From Panax quinquefolius (taxonomy: Eukaryota > Streptophyta > Magnoliopsida > Apiales > Araliaceae): a stretch of 64,000 nucleotides of DNA. The stretch's first letter is position 1, and each line of letters begins with the position of its first letter. Where the stretch lies: positions 31,588,293 to 31,652,292 of the forward strand of contig CM035173.1 of NCBI GenBank assembly GCA_020205615.1. Reading direction: 5' to 3'. Below, one piece after another: positions 22,373 to 34,249 of the stretch. A model generated the notes under the pieces. That model ran no database searches. It was given only the letters and a program-made list of their open reading frames with translations, and was not told the origin of the DNA. The position numbers and the translations under genes are program-made.

Positions 22373-23066
22373 CCCGGTATTTCGAAAAGGTGAGGGTACC
22401 ACGCTTTCATTTCTGATTCCAACTCTCAGGTCATTTCCTCAATAGCATGGTTCCTTTACAAAACTTTGACTTGTGGTATAACTTTTGTGCGTAGAACATT
22501 CTCCTTCCTATCCAAGATCTTGACAGGTACCTCCACGTACGTTAAATCTTCGGCTATCTCGTCTGGTTCTAAGGTAATAATTTGGTTTGGGTCTTTCACA
22601 TATTTACAAAGCATAGATACGTGAAAAATATTATGAACACGAGACATGCTCGAAGGTAATGCGAGTCCATAGGCCACATTTCTTATTCGGTCAAGAATCT
22701 CATCAAATGGACCAACAAATCGTGGATTGAGTTTTTCTCTCCCCAAATCTTGTAACTCCATTCCATAGAGCAATACGTAATAATACATGATCTCCAATAT
22801 TAAATTTCACGTCCTTTCGATAAAGATCCTCATAACTCTTTTGTCGATCATGTGCCATTTGTATACGTTGTCGAATCGTTTGGATCTTTTTTGTAGTCAT
22901 GCGTACCAATTCTGGTCCCAACAACGTTGCTTCACCCACCTCATCCCAACATACCGGAGAACGAAACTTTCGTCCATACAACGCCTCAAATGGAGCCATG
23001 CCTATACTTGCTTGATAACTGTTGTTGTAGGAGAATTCCACCAATGGCAAGTACTTATCCCAACTT
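22373..23066 (-). pseudogene. TE-E integrase C-terminal part and chromodomain
   Basis: One 125-codon frame (23080-22703) reads the end of the integrase core and its C-terminal extension: LVEFSYNNSYQASIGMAPFE, ALYGRKFRSPVCWDEVGEA, ELVRMTTKKI. A second frame (22797-22456) carries LNPRFVGPF, MSRVHNIFHVSMLCKYV and a chromodomain-like stretch, VKILDRKENVLRTKVIPQVKV, where a stop replaces the conserved Trp that precedes RNH. The chromodomain of plant chromoviruses guides integration to marked chromatin. The gene is cut at 23066 by the solo LTR TE-F and resumes at 25898. Confidence 0.85.
23062..23066. repeat. Target site duplication AACTT (left) of TE-F
   Basis: AACTT here and at 25893-25897 flank the solo LTR exactly. 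Confidence 0.85.
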
Positions 23067-25892
23067 TGTGACGCCCCCAAAATAGGTCCATTCCATCCAA
23101 CCCATTCTGAGTCGCCAAATACATGGTACAGAAATAACTACAACTTTATTAATACATTTGTCGTACAAAATACGACAACATATATCTTTGTGAGTTTAAA
23201 TACGATATTGCCATCTAGACAATATCCACACGCAAATAAATCCCCATCATAATTATTGATACATTATTTTACAAAATGGTGAGGACTACTAAACAACTCT
23301 CTCTAGAACCTTCATTCCATACCCCTAGTAAGACTTTGCATTCTCTCGCCTCCCCGAAGAAAAATGGAACAACAAGGAAAAGGGTGAGCTCAACTAGCCC
23401 GAAGAAAGAATATTATGACTAAGATAATATACAATAAATTATCGTTAGTCTTCAACAGGAAAAAATCTAATAGAATACAATAGACAACAAATTTTAAATC
23501 AATATTACATGGCGAAATAATAATTCATTAGAAGAGTTAAGTAGAGAATGCAAACTACTATCTTCATGTATGAATTTAAAAGTTCATCGTCGATATTTTA
23601 TCCTGTAACATCAATCAATATATATCGGAATCAAATATTCATCTTTGCACTCTGAGCCAAAGATATTCATCGATTAGTCATGTTCACCTAAACACTGCTT
23701 CATCTTTGCACTACGGCCAAAGATATTATTAATCGATCGGTCGTGTTCATCTCAACACTGCTCATCTTTGCACTACGGGCCAAAGATATTCATCAAGAAA
23801 TCATTCATCTTTGCACTACAGGCCAAAAGATATTCATAATATCATCATTTAGGATGAAGATGATGAAAATATTTTAAAGAAAAGCGAATCCGAAGAAACA
23901 AAAAAAATATTAAGATTTAGTATTTTAAACAATCCAAGTTCAAAAATACTTCATAAGTAATCGGTGGAGTAAAATTCAAGAATGATCAAAACATGGATAC
24001 AATCAAAGCTAGTATCCGAATAGATATTTTAGACGAAAAGAAAAATTTTCATTTTTCGGTGAATAATCTTTATTTCGTGAATAGTCTTGATATCGTGAAT
24101 AGTCTTGAGTATCGTGAATAGTAACTCAGACACCAAAAGATAGAAATTCCACAAAAAACATCTTCACGCTTCATGAATAGTACTCGTGAATAGTAACTTC
24201 GTGAATAGTAACTCATGAATAGTAACTCGTGAATTACTACTCATGAATAAGTAACTCCAAACATGAAAAAGTTCCAAATTTGATAAAAAGTTCCAACCAA
24301 TATTTCAAAGATAATGATATTGAAGAAATAATATCATTTTCGAATAAAATAACATCTCTTACCTCGAAAGACAGTACTTCTAGTTGAAACACCGGATATA
24401 GGCTATGACTTGAACTTGCACCGTATAGCTATACTCAAAGTATACTCAAAATACTCACAAGAATACGCTCAAAATATCGAGAGAAATATAGAGAAAACTT
24501 GGTTTAAATTGTAATTTTCAATTCTAACCTAAGCTCCTATTTATAGGAAAATGCTTAGAACACCAAAGTAGAAAATTGAATATAATAATATTATTTATTA
24601 ACAAAATTCCTTAGCCCACCTTTGAAATCTGATTTCAGCTATAGCACATGTTAAATGAGGTTCACAAACTCACCAAAAACGTTTTTCTCAAAATAATTAA
24701 TTAAAACTCCCAAAAATCAATTATTTCGGAACTCCGAAACTTCAATAATTCATAATAAATAGCTCTTTTGTCAAAAATTCGAATCTCGCGAATTTTTATA
24801 GAAAATTCAATTCTCTACAACTTTGCGAAGAAAGTTTTTCCAAATTCCAAACAAAATTGGCCAAAATCCATAAGCAGACGATTTTACAAAGCTATAATCA
24901 AATTTGATATCCAATAATTGTGTCCACCAACACACAAAATATGTGTTAAACATTTAATGCCACAAAATACTCTTCCTCCTCATATACTCATATATCCCAC
25001 ATTCATTATAAAATATCATTTGTTAATATATTATTAAAATAATATATTTAAATAAATTATTTTATCGAAAAAAGATAAAATATTAATTTTCAACAATTGT
25101 CATTTTAAAAATTTTCTCCATCTATATCCACATAAAATCAATATTTTCCTCATCATATAAATCAATAATTAATTATTCACAAATAATATTACGTAATCAC
25201 AATCTCGACAACCGTAGTTCGGGAAGAGGGGCTTTCCAATAAGGATCTCTCCTTCTTGGCGCGCAATTAGGTGACCAAACCTCTCCTTAGGTAACTTTCT
25301 AGACATTGCCAATAATGTTATCCAATAATATTATTCGGATAATATGAATTATTGCTCTTATAATGGAAAATATTGTGTAATGACAATTTATTGAAACAAC
25401 GGTAATATAAAATATCAATGCAAAGAATTATTGAATCAATAAAATAAAATACTTTGAGCATTAATTACCGTAACAATTATTGAGTAGTGCCTTCTTACGT
25501 AAGAATCAATAATTGGTGCAATACTGAATGCTTCTGCTCAACAACGCGTATTAGTGTGTTTTAACCACCGGGTATTCCAACAGTATTACGGTTAAACTAC
25601 GCCGTTATTTATAAACAACTTATATTTGTCGTTTTCTTCATCTAATTGCTTTCCGTTATGGGGCCCACAAAAGCGTATGTCGTCGTATTTAATATTCCCC
25701 ACAAACGATGCGAATATTCCACGACCAACGAATATTCCCTAAGCGATAATGAATATTTTATAACCACTTGCTTATTCAAATATTTGCGTATTTTACCCAT
25801 AACTATCCACATTAATCAAATCAACCCTTACTATTTCAAAATAATAAATAGAGGAAAATAAATTTCATTAATTAATAATTTGGGGTCTTATA
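23067..25892 (-). mobile_element. TE-F: solo LTR inserted in TE-E integrase
   Basis: 2826 bp, beginning (plus coordinates) TGTGACGCCCCC and ending GGGGTCTTATA, flanked by a perfect 5-bp duplication AACTT. It has the same LTR subfamily as TE-E. Internal landmarks include CATCTTTGCACTAC-CAAAGATATTCAT repeats (23640-23840), a CGTGAATAGT short-repeat cluster (24060-24250) and a promoter region near 24540. No PBS or PPT adjoins, so it is the product of LTR-LTR recombination of a full element. The expected terminal TGTAAG is TATAAG, one transition. Confidence 0.9.
24055..24255 (-). repeat. Short GTGAATAGTAACTC repeats in TE-F LTR
   Basis: Units of 13-20 bp built on TGAATAGT, partly CGTGAATAGTCTTGA, partly CATGAATAGTAACT. 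They are related to the GAATAGT-based 39-bp array in the TE-H LTRs and occupy the corresponding upstream (U3) part of the LTR. Confidence 0.7.
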
Positions 25893-26530
25893 AACTTCCT
25901 TTGAAATCTAGGACACAGAGTCTTAATAGATCTTCAAGAGTTTGAATAGTCCTTTCTGATTGCCCGTCCGTTTGAGGATGGTATGCTGAACTGAATCGTA
26001 AATCCATGCCCATAGCTTTCTATAAGCTAACCCAAAATCGTGAAGTGAATCTTGGGTCACGATCTGAAACTATGGATACTGGAATGCCATACAATCTCAC
26101 AATCTCATTTACGTATATACGAGCAAGACGTTCAAGGGAATAAGTCTCACGTATAGGCAAGAAATGAGCAAACTTGGTTAATCTATCAATAATAACCCAA
26201 ATTGCATCTATGCCTTGAGAAAACTTGGGAAGACCTGTAACGAAATCCATAGTAATGTGTTCCCACTTCCACTTCAGAATCTCAAGTGGTTGCAATGGAC
26301 CCTTTGGCACTTGATGCTCCGCCTTTACACGTTGACAAGTTAAACACCTCGAGATAAACTCCGCGATCTCTCTCTTCATATTGCTCCACCAAAATGTATG
26401 TCGAAGATCATGATACATTTTGGTACTCCCAGGATGGATTGCAAATGGTGTGTTGTGTGCCTCCATCATGATTCCATGCTTCAAGTTAGAATCGTTAGGA
26501 ATGCAAAGTCTGGAGTTGACTCAAAGTATT
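25893..26530 (-). pseudogene. TE-E integrase, zinc-binding domain and catalytic core
   Basis: A 154-codon frame (26484-26020) shows the HHCC zinc-binding module ([19 protein letters not shown] ... CLTCQRVK), then [17 protein letters not shown] with the first catalytic Asp, [16 protein letters not shown], and [11 protein letters not shown] with the second Asp. The third catalytic residue lies in GQSERTIQTLEDLLRL near 25930-25965, in a following frame. So all three residues of the D,D-E triad are still visible. Integrase inserts the element cDNA into the genome. A stop near 26533 separates it from the RNase H region. It is the best-preserved integrase in the window. Confidence 0.85.
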
Positions 26531-26532
26531 CT

Positions 26533-27411
26533 TTATTCATCGATTCTTGCTTCTAGAATAACACCTTGTACTTTCTTCTTCATACTTATCAGCTCTGGGT
26601 CTGTGGCTTGAGCAACTTTAACTTTATCGATTAAAGTCGGTTCTACTCGTATGTTTGATATCATCATGTGGGTACTTAGAGCCTTTAACTCTATCTCCAT
26701 CTTTTGTAAGTGGTACAAAATGGGTCTTTGTGTTAACAACATCGCAATCGTACCTGCATACGATCTTCTACTCAATGCGTCAGCTACCACGTTCTTTTTT
26801 CCAGGATGATATTGAATGCTATGGTCGTAATCTTTCAACAGCTCGAGCCAACGTCGTTACCGCATGTTGAGTTCTTTTTGGGTGAAGAAATATTTGAGGC
26901 TTTTATGATCCGTATAAATCTCCACTTTCTCCCCATACAGGTAGTGTCTCCAGATTTTCAATGCGAAAATAGCCGCCGCTAACTCGGATCATGAGTAAGA
27001 TAATTCCTTTCATATTTTTTGAGTTGTCGCGAGGCATAGGCTATGACTTTCCCATGTTGCATGAGAACACATCCTAACCCTTTGCCTGAAGCATCGCTAG
27101 AGACAACAAATCCATCCAAATCAGATGATATTGTCAGAAGAGGTGCCGAAATGAGTCTCCTCTTAAGCTCTTGGAAACTCTTCTCGCATTCCTCGGTCCA
27201 TACGAATTTTGTATCCTTCCGAGTCAGTTGAGTTAGCGGAGTAGCAATTCGAGAAAATCCTTCCACGAATCTCCGATAATAACCAGCTAAGCCCAGAAAG
27301 CTACGTATTTTGGTCACCGACTTCGGTTGCTCCCAACTTTGTATTGCTTCAATCTTCGTTGGGTCAACAGATACTCCATGTTTTGACACCACGCGCCCAA
27401 GAAAATGCTAC
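26533..27411 (-). pseudogene. TE-E RT thumb and RNase H
   Basis: A 137-codon frame (27392-26979) begins within the RT C-terminus ([39 protein letters not shown]) and enters RNase H ([38 protein letters not shown]). The middle of RNase H ([19 protein letters not shown]) lies in other frames at about 26880-26980. The 101-codon frame 26838-26533 ends the domain with [20 protein letters not shown]. RNase H removes the RNA template during cDNA synthesis. The RT continues at 42522 beyond TE-G; frames are already shifted near 27393-27411. Confidence 0.85.
27407..27411. repeat. Target site duplication GCTAC (left) of TE-G
   Basis: GCTAC here and at 42517-42521; at 61409-61430 the uninterrupted homolog in TE-J reads straight through the same point. 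Confidence 0.85.
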
Positions 27412-28202
27412 TGTGACGCCCCCAAAATTAGGTATACATCACCCATCTTGGGTAGTCAGATACATGGTACAGAATTTAAATACAACTTACTAATATAACT
27501 GTCGTGTACAATACGACATAAACTGTGAGTTTGAATACAAATATTGTCTACTAGATATTATACAAACTCAAAAGGAGTTCTCATTATAATTATTTTCACA
27601 CTATTTCACAGAATAGTGAGGACTATTAATGTTATCCTCCGGACCATTACTCAGTTCCCAGAGCTAAATCCCGGCTATATTCTCATTTCAGAAGAGCGAT
27701 TGAAAGAAAGGGTGAGCTCAACTAGCTCGATAAGAAATATTATGACTAAGATAATGCGAGAATAAATTATCATTAGCCTAAAACAGTGTTAAACTAATAA
27801 AATATAATGAACATCAAGTTTAACTACATGGAACCGTGAACCAAAAATCCATTAAAATCTACTATCTTTTATATAAATAAAATCTACTATCTTTTATGAT
27901 ATAAAATCATCGGTTTTTCATCACTATATTCTTTAGTATCCAGACTTATTCTGCCAACAAACTTTAATAAATATTCCACATCATCGAATCACCATTTGTA
28001 ACATTACTGACATGATTACATGATAGTCTCTTTAATCATACCATCTATGCTCGACCACAATTATTCATGATATAAGAATTACGGGCGATCTAGAATATTT
28101 GTCTATTCATTAATAATCATGATGATGTAAAATTCAACAATCTTGATCCATCAATTCCGCAAGGATCTTTGGATGGCCCTTTGAGGATTTTTACCATATC
28201 AT
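27412..28202 (-). repeat. TE-G 3' LTR, distal fragment
   Basis: It begins TGTGACGCCCCCAAAATTAGG and follows the family order to TTTTACCATATCAT, then switches at about 28202/28203 to the plus-oriented LTR of TE-H. The stretch 27950-28200 is rearranged relative to 40440-40700 of the 5' LTR (CATTTGTAACATTAC moved next to the CATCGAATCACC block). Confidence 0.75.
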
Positions 28203-28803
28203 ACTTTTATAAATAAAGATGAATTTTTCTATAAATATTATTTTGAATATTATGGAATAAATTTGATATAATGTTATAGTTGTGGGTAATATTTATAAAT
28301 TTTGCAAAGTATGCAAGTTGTTATAAAATATTAGTTTGGTGGGGAATATTCTTTTTGTTAGGGAATATTAAATACTGATGGCTCGATCATTGGTGGACCC
28401 CACAACATTATTGTCGGATTGAAAAGCGACAAAAATATTTTATAAAAATAACGGCGGAGGAGGTATTCTGAATTAAAAGCTGTTGAACTACCGGTTGGTA
28501 AAATGCGATGTCTGGCGTGGTTGCGTAGTAGCTGCGGTATTGATTATTGATCTTTACGTGAAAAGTCACTCGGTATATGCTTCGATTATTACTTTCTGAT
28601 AATTCTTTGCATCATATCTCTTATATTATTGATTGATTATTGTCACGATTATCATACATATAATATGTTATAGTATTAAATCGATAATTGAGGCGACAAG
28701 TTATAAATGATTAATAATTATTGAAAGATTAAATATGTGTTATGATTTGTGGTAATGATTTGTGGTAAGTTTGATTATTTTATGGGGGCTCGTATGTATC
28801 ATC

Positions 28804-29050
28804 ATCTATAGTAGTTTACTTCGTCGATAGTAATTACCCTTGTGAATAGTATTTACCTTAAATCGATAGTAATTACCCTTGTGAATAGTATTTACCTTAA
28901 ATCGATAGTAATTACCTTTGTGAATAGTATTTACCTTCGTCGATAGTAATTATCCTTGTGAATAGTATTTACCTTCGTCGATAGTAATTACCCTTGTGAA
29001 TAGTATTTACCTTAAATCGATAGTATTTACCTTACGTTAATAGTAATTAC
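28804..29050 (+). repeat. 39-bp tandem array in U3 of the TE-H 5' LTR
   Basis: The unit alternates two half-repeats, GATAGTAATTACCCTTGTGA and ATAGTATTTACCTTAAATC; CGATAG starts at 28825, 28864 and 28903, a 39-bp period. About six units, ending in a diverged GTTAATAGTAATTACC. The array lies about 140 bp before the TATA box. Confidence 0.85.
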
Positions 29051-29135
29051 CTTTACGGACGTCGAACCACTTGTCGTTTCACATTCTGAGTGTCGAACCA
29101 CTTGTCGTTTCACATTCGGACGTCGAACCCGATTA
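29050..29135 (+). repeat. About 30-bp repeats GTCGAACCACTTGTCG in U3
   Basis: Three to four copies of GTCGAACCACTTGTCGTTTC or shortened forms between the 39-bp array and the TATA box; also present at 36515-36605 and, in the reverse orientation, near 41640-41760. Confidence 0.8.
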
Positions 29136-29185
29136 AATCGAGCCACTTGCCTTTTCACACGGCGGGTGCTAAGCTAGAAATCTTC

Positions 29186-29193
29186 TATAAATA
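29186..29193 (+). promoter_or_regulatory. TATA box of the TE-H 5' LTR
   Basis: TATAAATA followed by GAGGCTG and a GAGAGAAAG-rich leader; conserved in all family LTRs. Confidence 0.65.
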
Positions 29194-29429
29194 GAGGCTG
29201 AGGGCTTCATTATTTTCACGAATTCATTCAAGCTATAGAGAGAAAAGTATAGAGAGAATAAGAGAAAGAAGAAGAGTATTTTATTCTTACCTGCTTCTTT
29301 GCGATATTCAATCTCTACCAAATGTAAGGGGTGTTATTCTTTCTTATTCATGAAGAGAAGCTGTTGTTATTCCATTGCTTATTATTACATTGGAATAACT
29401 TTGTATAAATGGTTTACCTATACTTGGTG

Positions 29430-29700
29430 ACATTCTTCTATTATTACATTTGGAACATCACATGCGTGTGTTTTACAGGACTGGTTAAAATCTTTATTAT
29501 TATAACATTTGGAACATCACATGCATGTGTTTTACTGGACTGGTTAAAATCTTTATTATTATTACATTTGGAACATCACATGCATGTGTTTTACAGGACT
29601 GGTTAAAATCTTTATTATTATTATTTGGAATATCTATACATGTGTTTTACAGGATGCAGTTCCATCTTTATTATTACATTGGAACATCACAGCCGGTGTG
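29430..29700 (+). repeat. About 59-bp tandem repeats in the LTR
   Basis: AACATCACATGC recurs at about 29453, 29513 and 29572, then as weaker copies. Each unit contains GTGTTTTACAGGACTGGTT and TTTATTATTA. The same array is found in all LTRs of the family (for example 36900-37150, 47380-47600, 53290-53540). Its period creates spurious hydrophobic open frames of up to 182 codons. Confidence 0.8.
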
Positions 29701-30849
29701 AATTTCACGACACAGTTTAGTTATTTATTATTACATTGGAATAACTTTTATGCATGCGATCTATCGCGTGCATGGTGATTTCTTTTGTTATTCCATTCTT
29801 TATTATACCCGGTTGGTTAAAACTTTGACTTATATACTCCATGAAATTAGTAGAATATCCTTGATATTTGCGTTTCATCGATATCTTTTCATGGAAATAT
29901 TCTTGATCATTCTTGAATTTTACTCTACAAAAAGCGATGTCGTGTTGACAATTTGGGCGTTAATAATTCTGGATAAAATAATTCTTGAACTTGTTTTATT
30001 GAATTCTTATATCATTGTCATCATCCTCGTATTTATATTTTTTTTTTGAAAGTCATACATGGCACATGTGTGTGCATAGATGGACTTGGTATGATTATGA
30101 CGAGAGACTATTGGTTGTAATCATGGTAGTAATATTACTCAAATGATGTGATAAAAATCCTCGATGGCCGTAGTGCATTGATGGGCCGATTGTTGGCATG
30201 ATCATGACCATTAATGAATACACAAATATTCTTGGCAGTGAGTGCGTGAATAATTGTGGTGCGTGATCTTAAAGAATATCCTTGGCGTAGTGCGGGGGTG
30301 ATTCGATGATGTGGAATATTTATTAAAAGTGAGTCTCGGCTATACTTGATGATGAAAAACCTTTTAAAACCTAAAAGATAGTAGACTTTATTTTCTACTT
30401 GACTCTTTTAATGGATTGCGTATTCATTTGCTGATTAAAGCGGTTTATCTATTGTATTTTATCGGTTTAACATTATTGAAGACTATTGATAATTTATTAC
30501 GCATTATCTTAGTCATAATATTTCTTCTTGGGCTAGTTGAGCTCACCCTTTCTTTCCTTTGTTCTCTTGAAATGATAATATAAATTTGGGGCGAGTCGGA
30601 AGCAGTGATGGTCTGAAGATAGCATTAGTAGTCCTCACTATTACGTAAAATAGTGTGATAATAAGCTATAATGAGGACTTTTTGTTTGAGTTTGTATAAT
30701 ATCTAGTAGAAGCGATATTTGTATTTAAACTCACGATTTATGTAAATATTATACCACAGCAGTTATGTTAATAAGTTGTATTTAAATTACATACCATGTA
30801 AGTGGCGACTCAAGATGGGTGATGTATACCTAATTTTGGGGCGTCACGG

Positions 30850-30861
30850 TTGATATCGAGC
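30850..30861 (+). other. Primer binding site of TE-H
   Basis: TTGATATCGAGC, a variant of the initiator tRNA-Met site TGGTATCAGAGC, two bases after the LTR end. Confidence 0.75.
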
Positions 30862-31019
30862 TTAGGGATATGATCCTGGCTAAGATGTGAGAATAGTACT
30901 AGGAGGGAGGCAGGGAATACCTTGTTAGTATGACTACTAAGTTTATGTCTTTATTTTATTGGTTGGTGGGAAGATAAGGATAATTTGTTACATGTCGATT
31001 AACCTTTTGTTTTGTGGCG

Positions 31020-32200
31020 ATGTCTGAAAATGACATCGAGAATGTTGAGAATAGCATGGGCCTTGAGCGACGATCGTTGATTCACCATATCGATAATCGA
31101 GGATAATGTGCATCGAGGCGACAATCCTCATGCTGAAACAACAACAACTTGACCAAATGACAAATGATCAAATGTTGAGAGGCTTTATGCAATTTATCTG
31201 CAATGATGAGAAGCGACTCTGTCCAAAAGCGTGGGGTGGAAACACGGAAAACTCTCGGGCGGTCACCATTAAACAATTTAAGGAATGGGGGACACCGGAG
31301 TTTAAGGGAAACAAAAACCACTTACGGCGGAAGCATGGATAAAGCAGATTACCAAGATATTTGATGTCTTGGGATGCTCAGAAGCAAAAGGTTCCACTAC
31401 TTGCCTTTATGTTCTTGCGGAGGCGGATTCTTGGTGGGAATCGGTAAAAGCGTACTCGACCAATTTGTCTTGAAGATATCTTGGGAGAAGTTCGGGAGGC
31501 TGTTCAGCGACAAATACTTTCACGAAAGTATTACGCCCACATGAAGGAGGTGGAGTTTATCAAGTTGGAACAAAACAATATGGCCAGTATCGTGATCGAG
31601 GCAAAATTTGCGGAGTTATCACGGTTCGTCCCACTTGGTGGATAATGAAGAGAGATGGCGCGAATGTTTTTAAGAGGTTTGAAGCGGGAGATCGTCGACA
31701 TCTTATTTCTCATAAAGCGTGTTTTGTATTCGGATGTTGTAAATAGGGCTCGATTAGTGGAAGCGCGATAATGAGTCAACCTGACTAAAAGAAGCGGTAA
31801 GCAAAATTATAATACCGGCGAGAATAGTCATCGGCGGTGACAACAAGCGTGGAGGAATCAACGGGCGGATATGGTAACCACTTGGTGGTAATCGGGGCCA
31901 AAACAATAAGAATGGACATTTCGAAAAGGAGATTCAACAATGATGGAAAAGGCGTCGGCTGACACCCGTTGTTAAGGAAGGAAAAGACCACTATCATATG
32001 CTTCAAATGCGGAGGAGAGGACACATCGATCAAAGCTGCGTCAAATGCGAGTCAAAGCGTGTTATAATTGTGGAAGAAGAAGGTCACTTAGCTCGATTTT
32101 GTCGTTTCTGAAAAAGAAAATTCAGCTAGGATGGAAGCACCAAAGCCGTCCCGGAAAATTCAAAGCCGTAGTCTGAGGAGAGCATTTGTTGTGACCTCCC
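31020..32200 (+). pseudogene. TE-H gag (capsid and two zinc knuckles)
   Basis: The ATG at 31020 gives MSENDIENVENSMGLERRSL and meets a stop after 28 codons. The frame shifts into LDQMTNDQMLRGFMQFIC (31106-31340) with KQFKEWGTPEFKG. Further capsid motifs (ITKIFDV, WWESVK, KEVEFIKLEQNN, FLRGLK types) follow in alternating frames to about 31690. A basic linker leads to two CCHC knuckles starting at 31999 (CFKCGG, spacing damaged) and 32060 (CYNCG type, ending at CR near 32106). Gag forms the particle and the knuckles bind RNA. Start choice rests on homology with 18529, 39744 and 63799, which also start M-x-SENVEN-like. Confidence 0.85.
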
Positions 32201-32221
32201 AAAAAGCGAGAATCCGAATGA

Positions 32222-32590
32222 GGTCATCACGGGTAAGCTTATCATAAACTCTAATGAAGTCTATACTTTATTTGATCTGGGTTCTACCCATTCTTTTATT
32301 TCTCTACTTGCGCTCATCGATTAAATTTGACTCAGGAGAAATTAGACTTTGACTTATCTGTGGAAACTCAGTTTGGAGAAACCTTCATTACATCCACTTT
32401 GTTTATAAGTCTTGTTTGGTTCAAATCGGTACCCTCACATTACATGTCGATCTTATTTCATTAAAAATACTTGCATTTGGCGTGATTACAGGGGATTGAT
32501 TGGTTAACTACTTATCATACAAAAATTGATTGTTTTAAATAAGGTTGTTAGCTTTCATATTCCTAATCAACCTATTATCTGAATTGAAGC
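32222..32590 (+). pseudogene. TE-H aspartic protease
   Basis: Starts VITGKLIINSNEVYTLFD. The catalytic DTGS reads as D-L-G-S because ACC is CTG at 32277-32279. THSFIS, LDFDLSVETQFGETFITST and LISLKILAF follow, with shifts around the ILGIDWL motif (near 32490). It ends before FHIPNQPI. Context and motifs leave little doubt about the family; the active-site change may be a sequencing artefact (see findings). Confidence 0.8.
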
Positions 32591-32639
32591 GACCAAACCA
32601 TTAAAATCAATCACGGTCATCTCGAGCCATAAAAAATTT

Positions 32640-34060
32640 ATTGTTTTATTGAAAAGCGGATGTCGAAGCTTTCTTAGCTCATATCCTGATTTAAATAAAA
32701 ATAAATCGGTTTTAAGCGATATTCCTATTGTTAATAAATTTCTGGCGTATTCCCAGAAGAACTTCTGGCCTACCCCGGGCGTGAAATTGAATTTTGTATC
32801 GACCTTGAACCGGTACAAAACCTATTTCCAAAGCCCATGTCGAATAGCTCTATTGAACTTGAGAGTTAAAGACCCAGCTGCGAGGAATTGTTAGACATTG
32901 GCTTTATTAGTCCTAGTACTTCTCCTTGGGGTGCTCTGTTACATTAAGTGAAGAAGAAAGATGGGAGTATCGACTTTGTATTGATTATCGGGAGTTGAAT
33001 CATGTCACCATCAAAAATAGGTATCCATTGCCCGCGTATTGATGACTGTTTGACCCGATTGCAAGGAGCAAATTCTTTTCAAAGATTGATCTTAGTTAGG
33101 ATATCACCAATTGAAGATTAGAACCGTGACATTCGAAAGGCGGCTTTTCGAGAACTTCGATGCGGGCATTATGAATTCTAGTCGTGTCCTTTGGATTGAC
33201 TAATGCTCCTAACGCCTTCATGGATATGATGAGCAAGTATTCGAGGAATATTTAGATCACTTTGTGGTCGTCTTTATTGATGACATCCTTATTTATTCCA
33301 AAAGCGAGTGAAGATCATGAAAGCACACTTGAGGTGACACTCCAAAAGCTTCGTGAATATAAGCTTTATGCGAGTTGAAGAAATCACGAGTTACGGCTTG
33401 AAGAAGTAGCATTCCTTGAGCCGCGATGGTATCAAGTCATGGAATATCATTGACCAATGAAAGATTGAAGCTATTGAAAGTGGGAACAACCTAATCGATG
33501 GCCAAAATCGTAGCTTTCTCGGTTTAGTTTGGTTATTATCGGAGATTAGTGGAAGGATTTTCTCGAATCGCTATTCCATTATTTCGGTGACTCGGAAAGA
33601 TCTGAAAGTTCGGTTGGAAGAAGAATGTGAGAAGAGTTTTCAAGAACTTCGAGAGAGACTTATTTATTTTGTTACGACAATACCATCGGCTCGGAGGGAT
33701 TTGTCATCTCTGATGATGCTTGAGCAAAGGTTGGGATGTGTTCTTATGCACGACATGGAAAAGTTATAGCTATGCCTCGCGACAACTCAAAGAATATGAG
33801 AGGAATTATCCTACTCGTGATCTAGAGTTAGCGGTTGTTATCTTCTGCTTAAAATTTGGAGCATTACTTGTATGGGGAGAAAGTGGAGATCTTTACGGAT
33901 CATAAAAAGCCTCAAATATTTCTTCACTCAAAAGGAACTCAACATGCGACAACGACGTTGGCTTGAGCTGTTGAAAGATTATGATCGTACCATCGATACC
34001 ATCACGGAAAAGCGAGCGTGGTAGTAGGCGCGCGTTGAGTAGAAAATCATATGCAATCTG
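32640..34060 (+). pseudogene. TE-H reverse transcriptase and RNase H
   Basis: A linker (about 32640-32900) with FLAHVIDLNKN-like and IDFVSTLNRYKTYFQSP-like pieces precedes RT. RT motifs in order: KKKDGS / LCIDYRELNHVTIK (about 32948-33010), RYPLP-RIDD, FGLTNAP-AFMDMM (33190-33230), the catalytic FIDD at 33273-33284 followed by ILIYSK, and [15 protein letters not shown] near 33510-33560. RNase H begins near 33700 (SDDA-GLGCVLMH), continues [18 protein letters not shown], then [12 protein letters not shown] (33890), and ends near 34030. Together these copy genomic RNA into cDNA and degrade the template. Many single-base shifts. Confidence 0.85.
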
Positions 34061-34249
34061 AAGTGCGATATTGTCAATATGAGCCCATTTGTGTGACTTG
34101 CAAAGGATGGAGATAGAATTAAAGACTCGAGGGGCGCGTGTGATGATAAGCGAGTATCTGAGTAGAGAGCAGACTTTAATTGATAAAGTTAAAATTGCTC
34201 AGCTCTGGACACAGGTGATCGTATGATGAGAAGAAAGTGCTGAAGGTGC

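Larger units (their letters stand above)
28203..30847 (+). repeat. 5' LTR of TE-H
   Basis: 2645 bp with U3 arrays (28804-29140), TATA box 29186, CATTTGGAACATCACATGC repeats (29430-29700), GTAGTGCATTGATGG repeats and the end block CTAATTTTGGGGCGTCAC. The first roughly 11 bases are missing compared with 35656. Confidence 0.9.

Noticed and set aside
22787..23071. Plus-strand open frame of 94 codons, and similar ones at 26420-26870 and 27043-27231
   Set aside because: Antisense shadows of the minus-strand integrase, RNase H and RT of TE-E.
28804..29050. CRISPR-like array
   Set aside because: Units are contiguous tandem repeats with no unique spacers, they lie in an LTR, and the genome is a plant.
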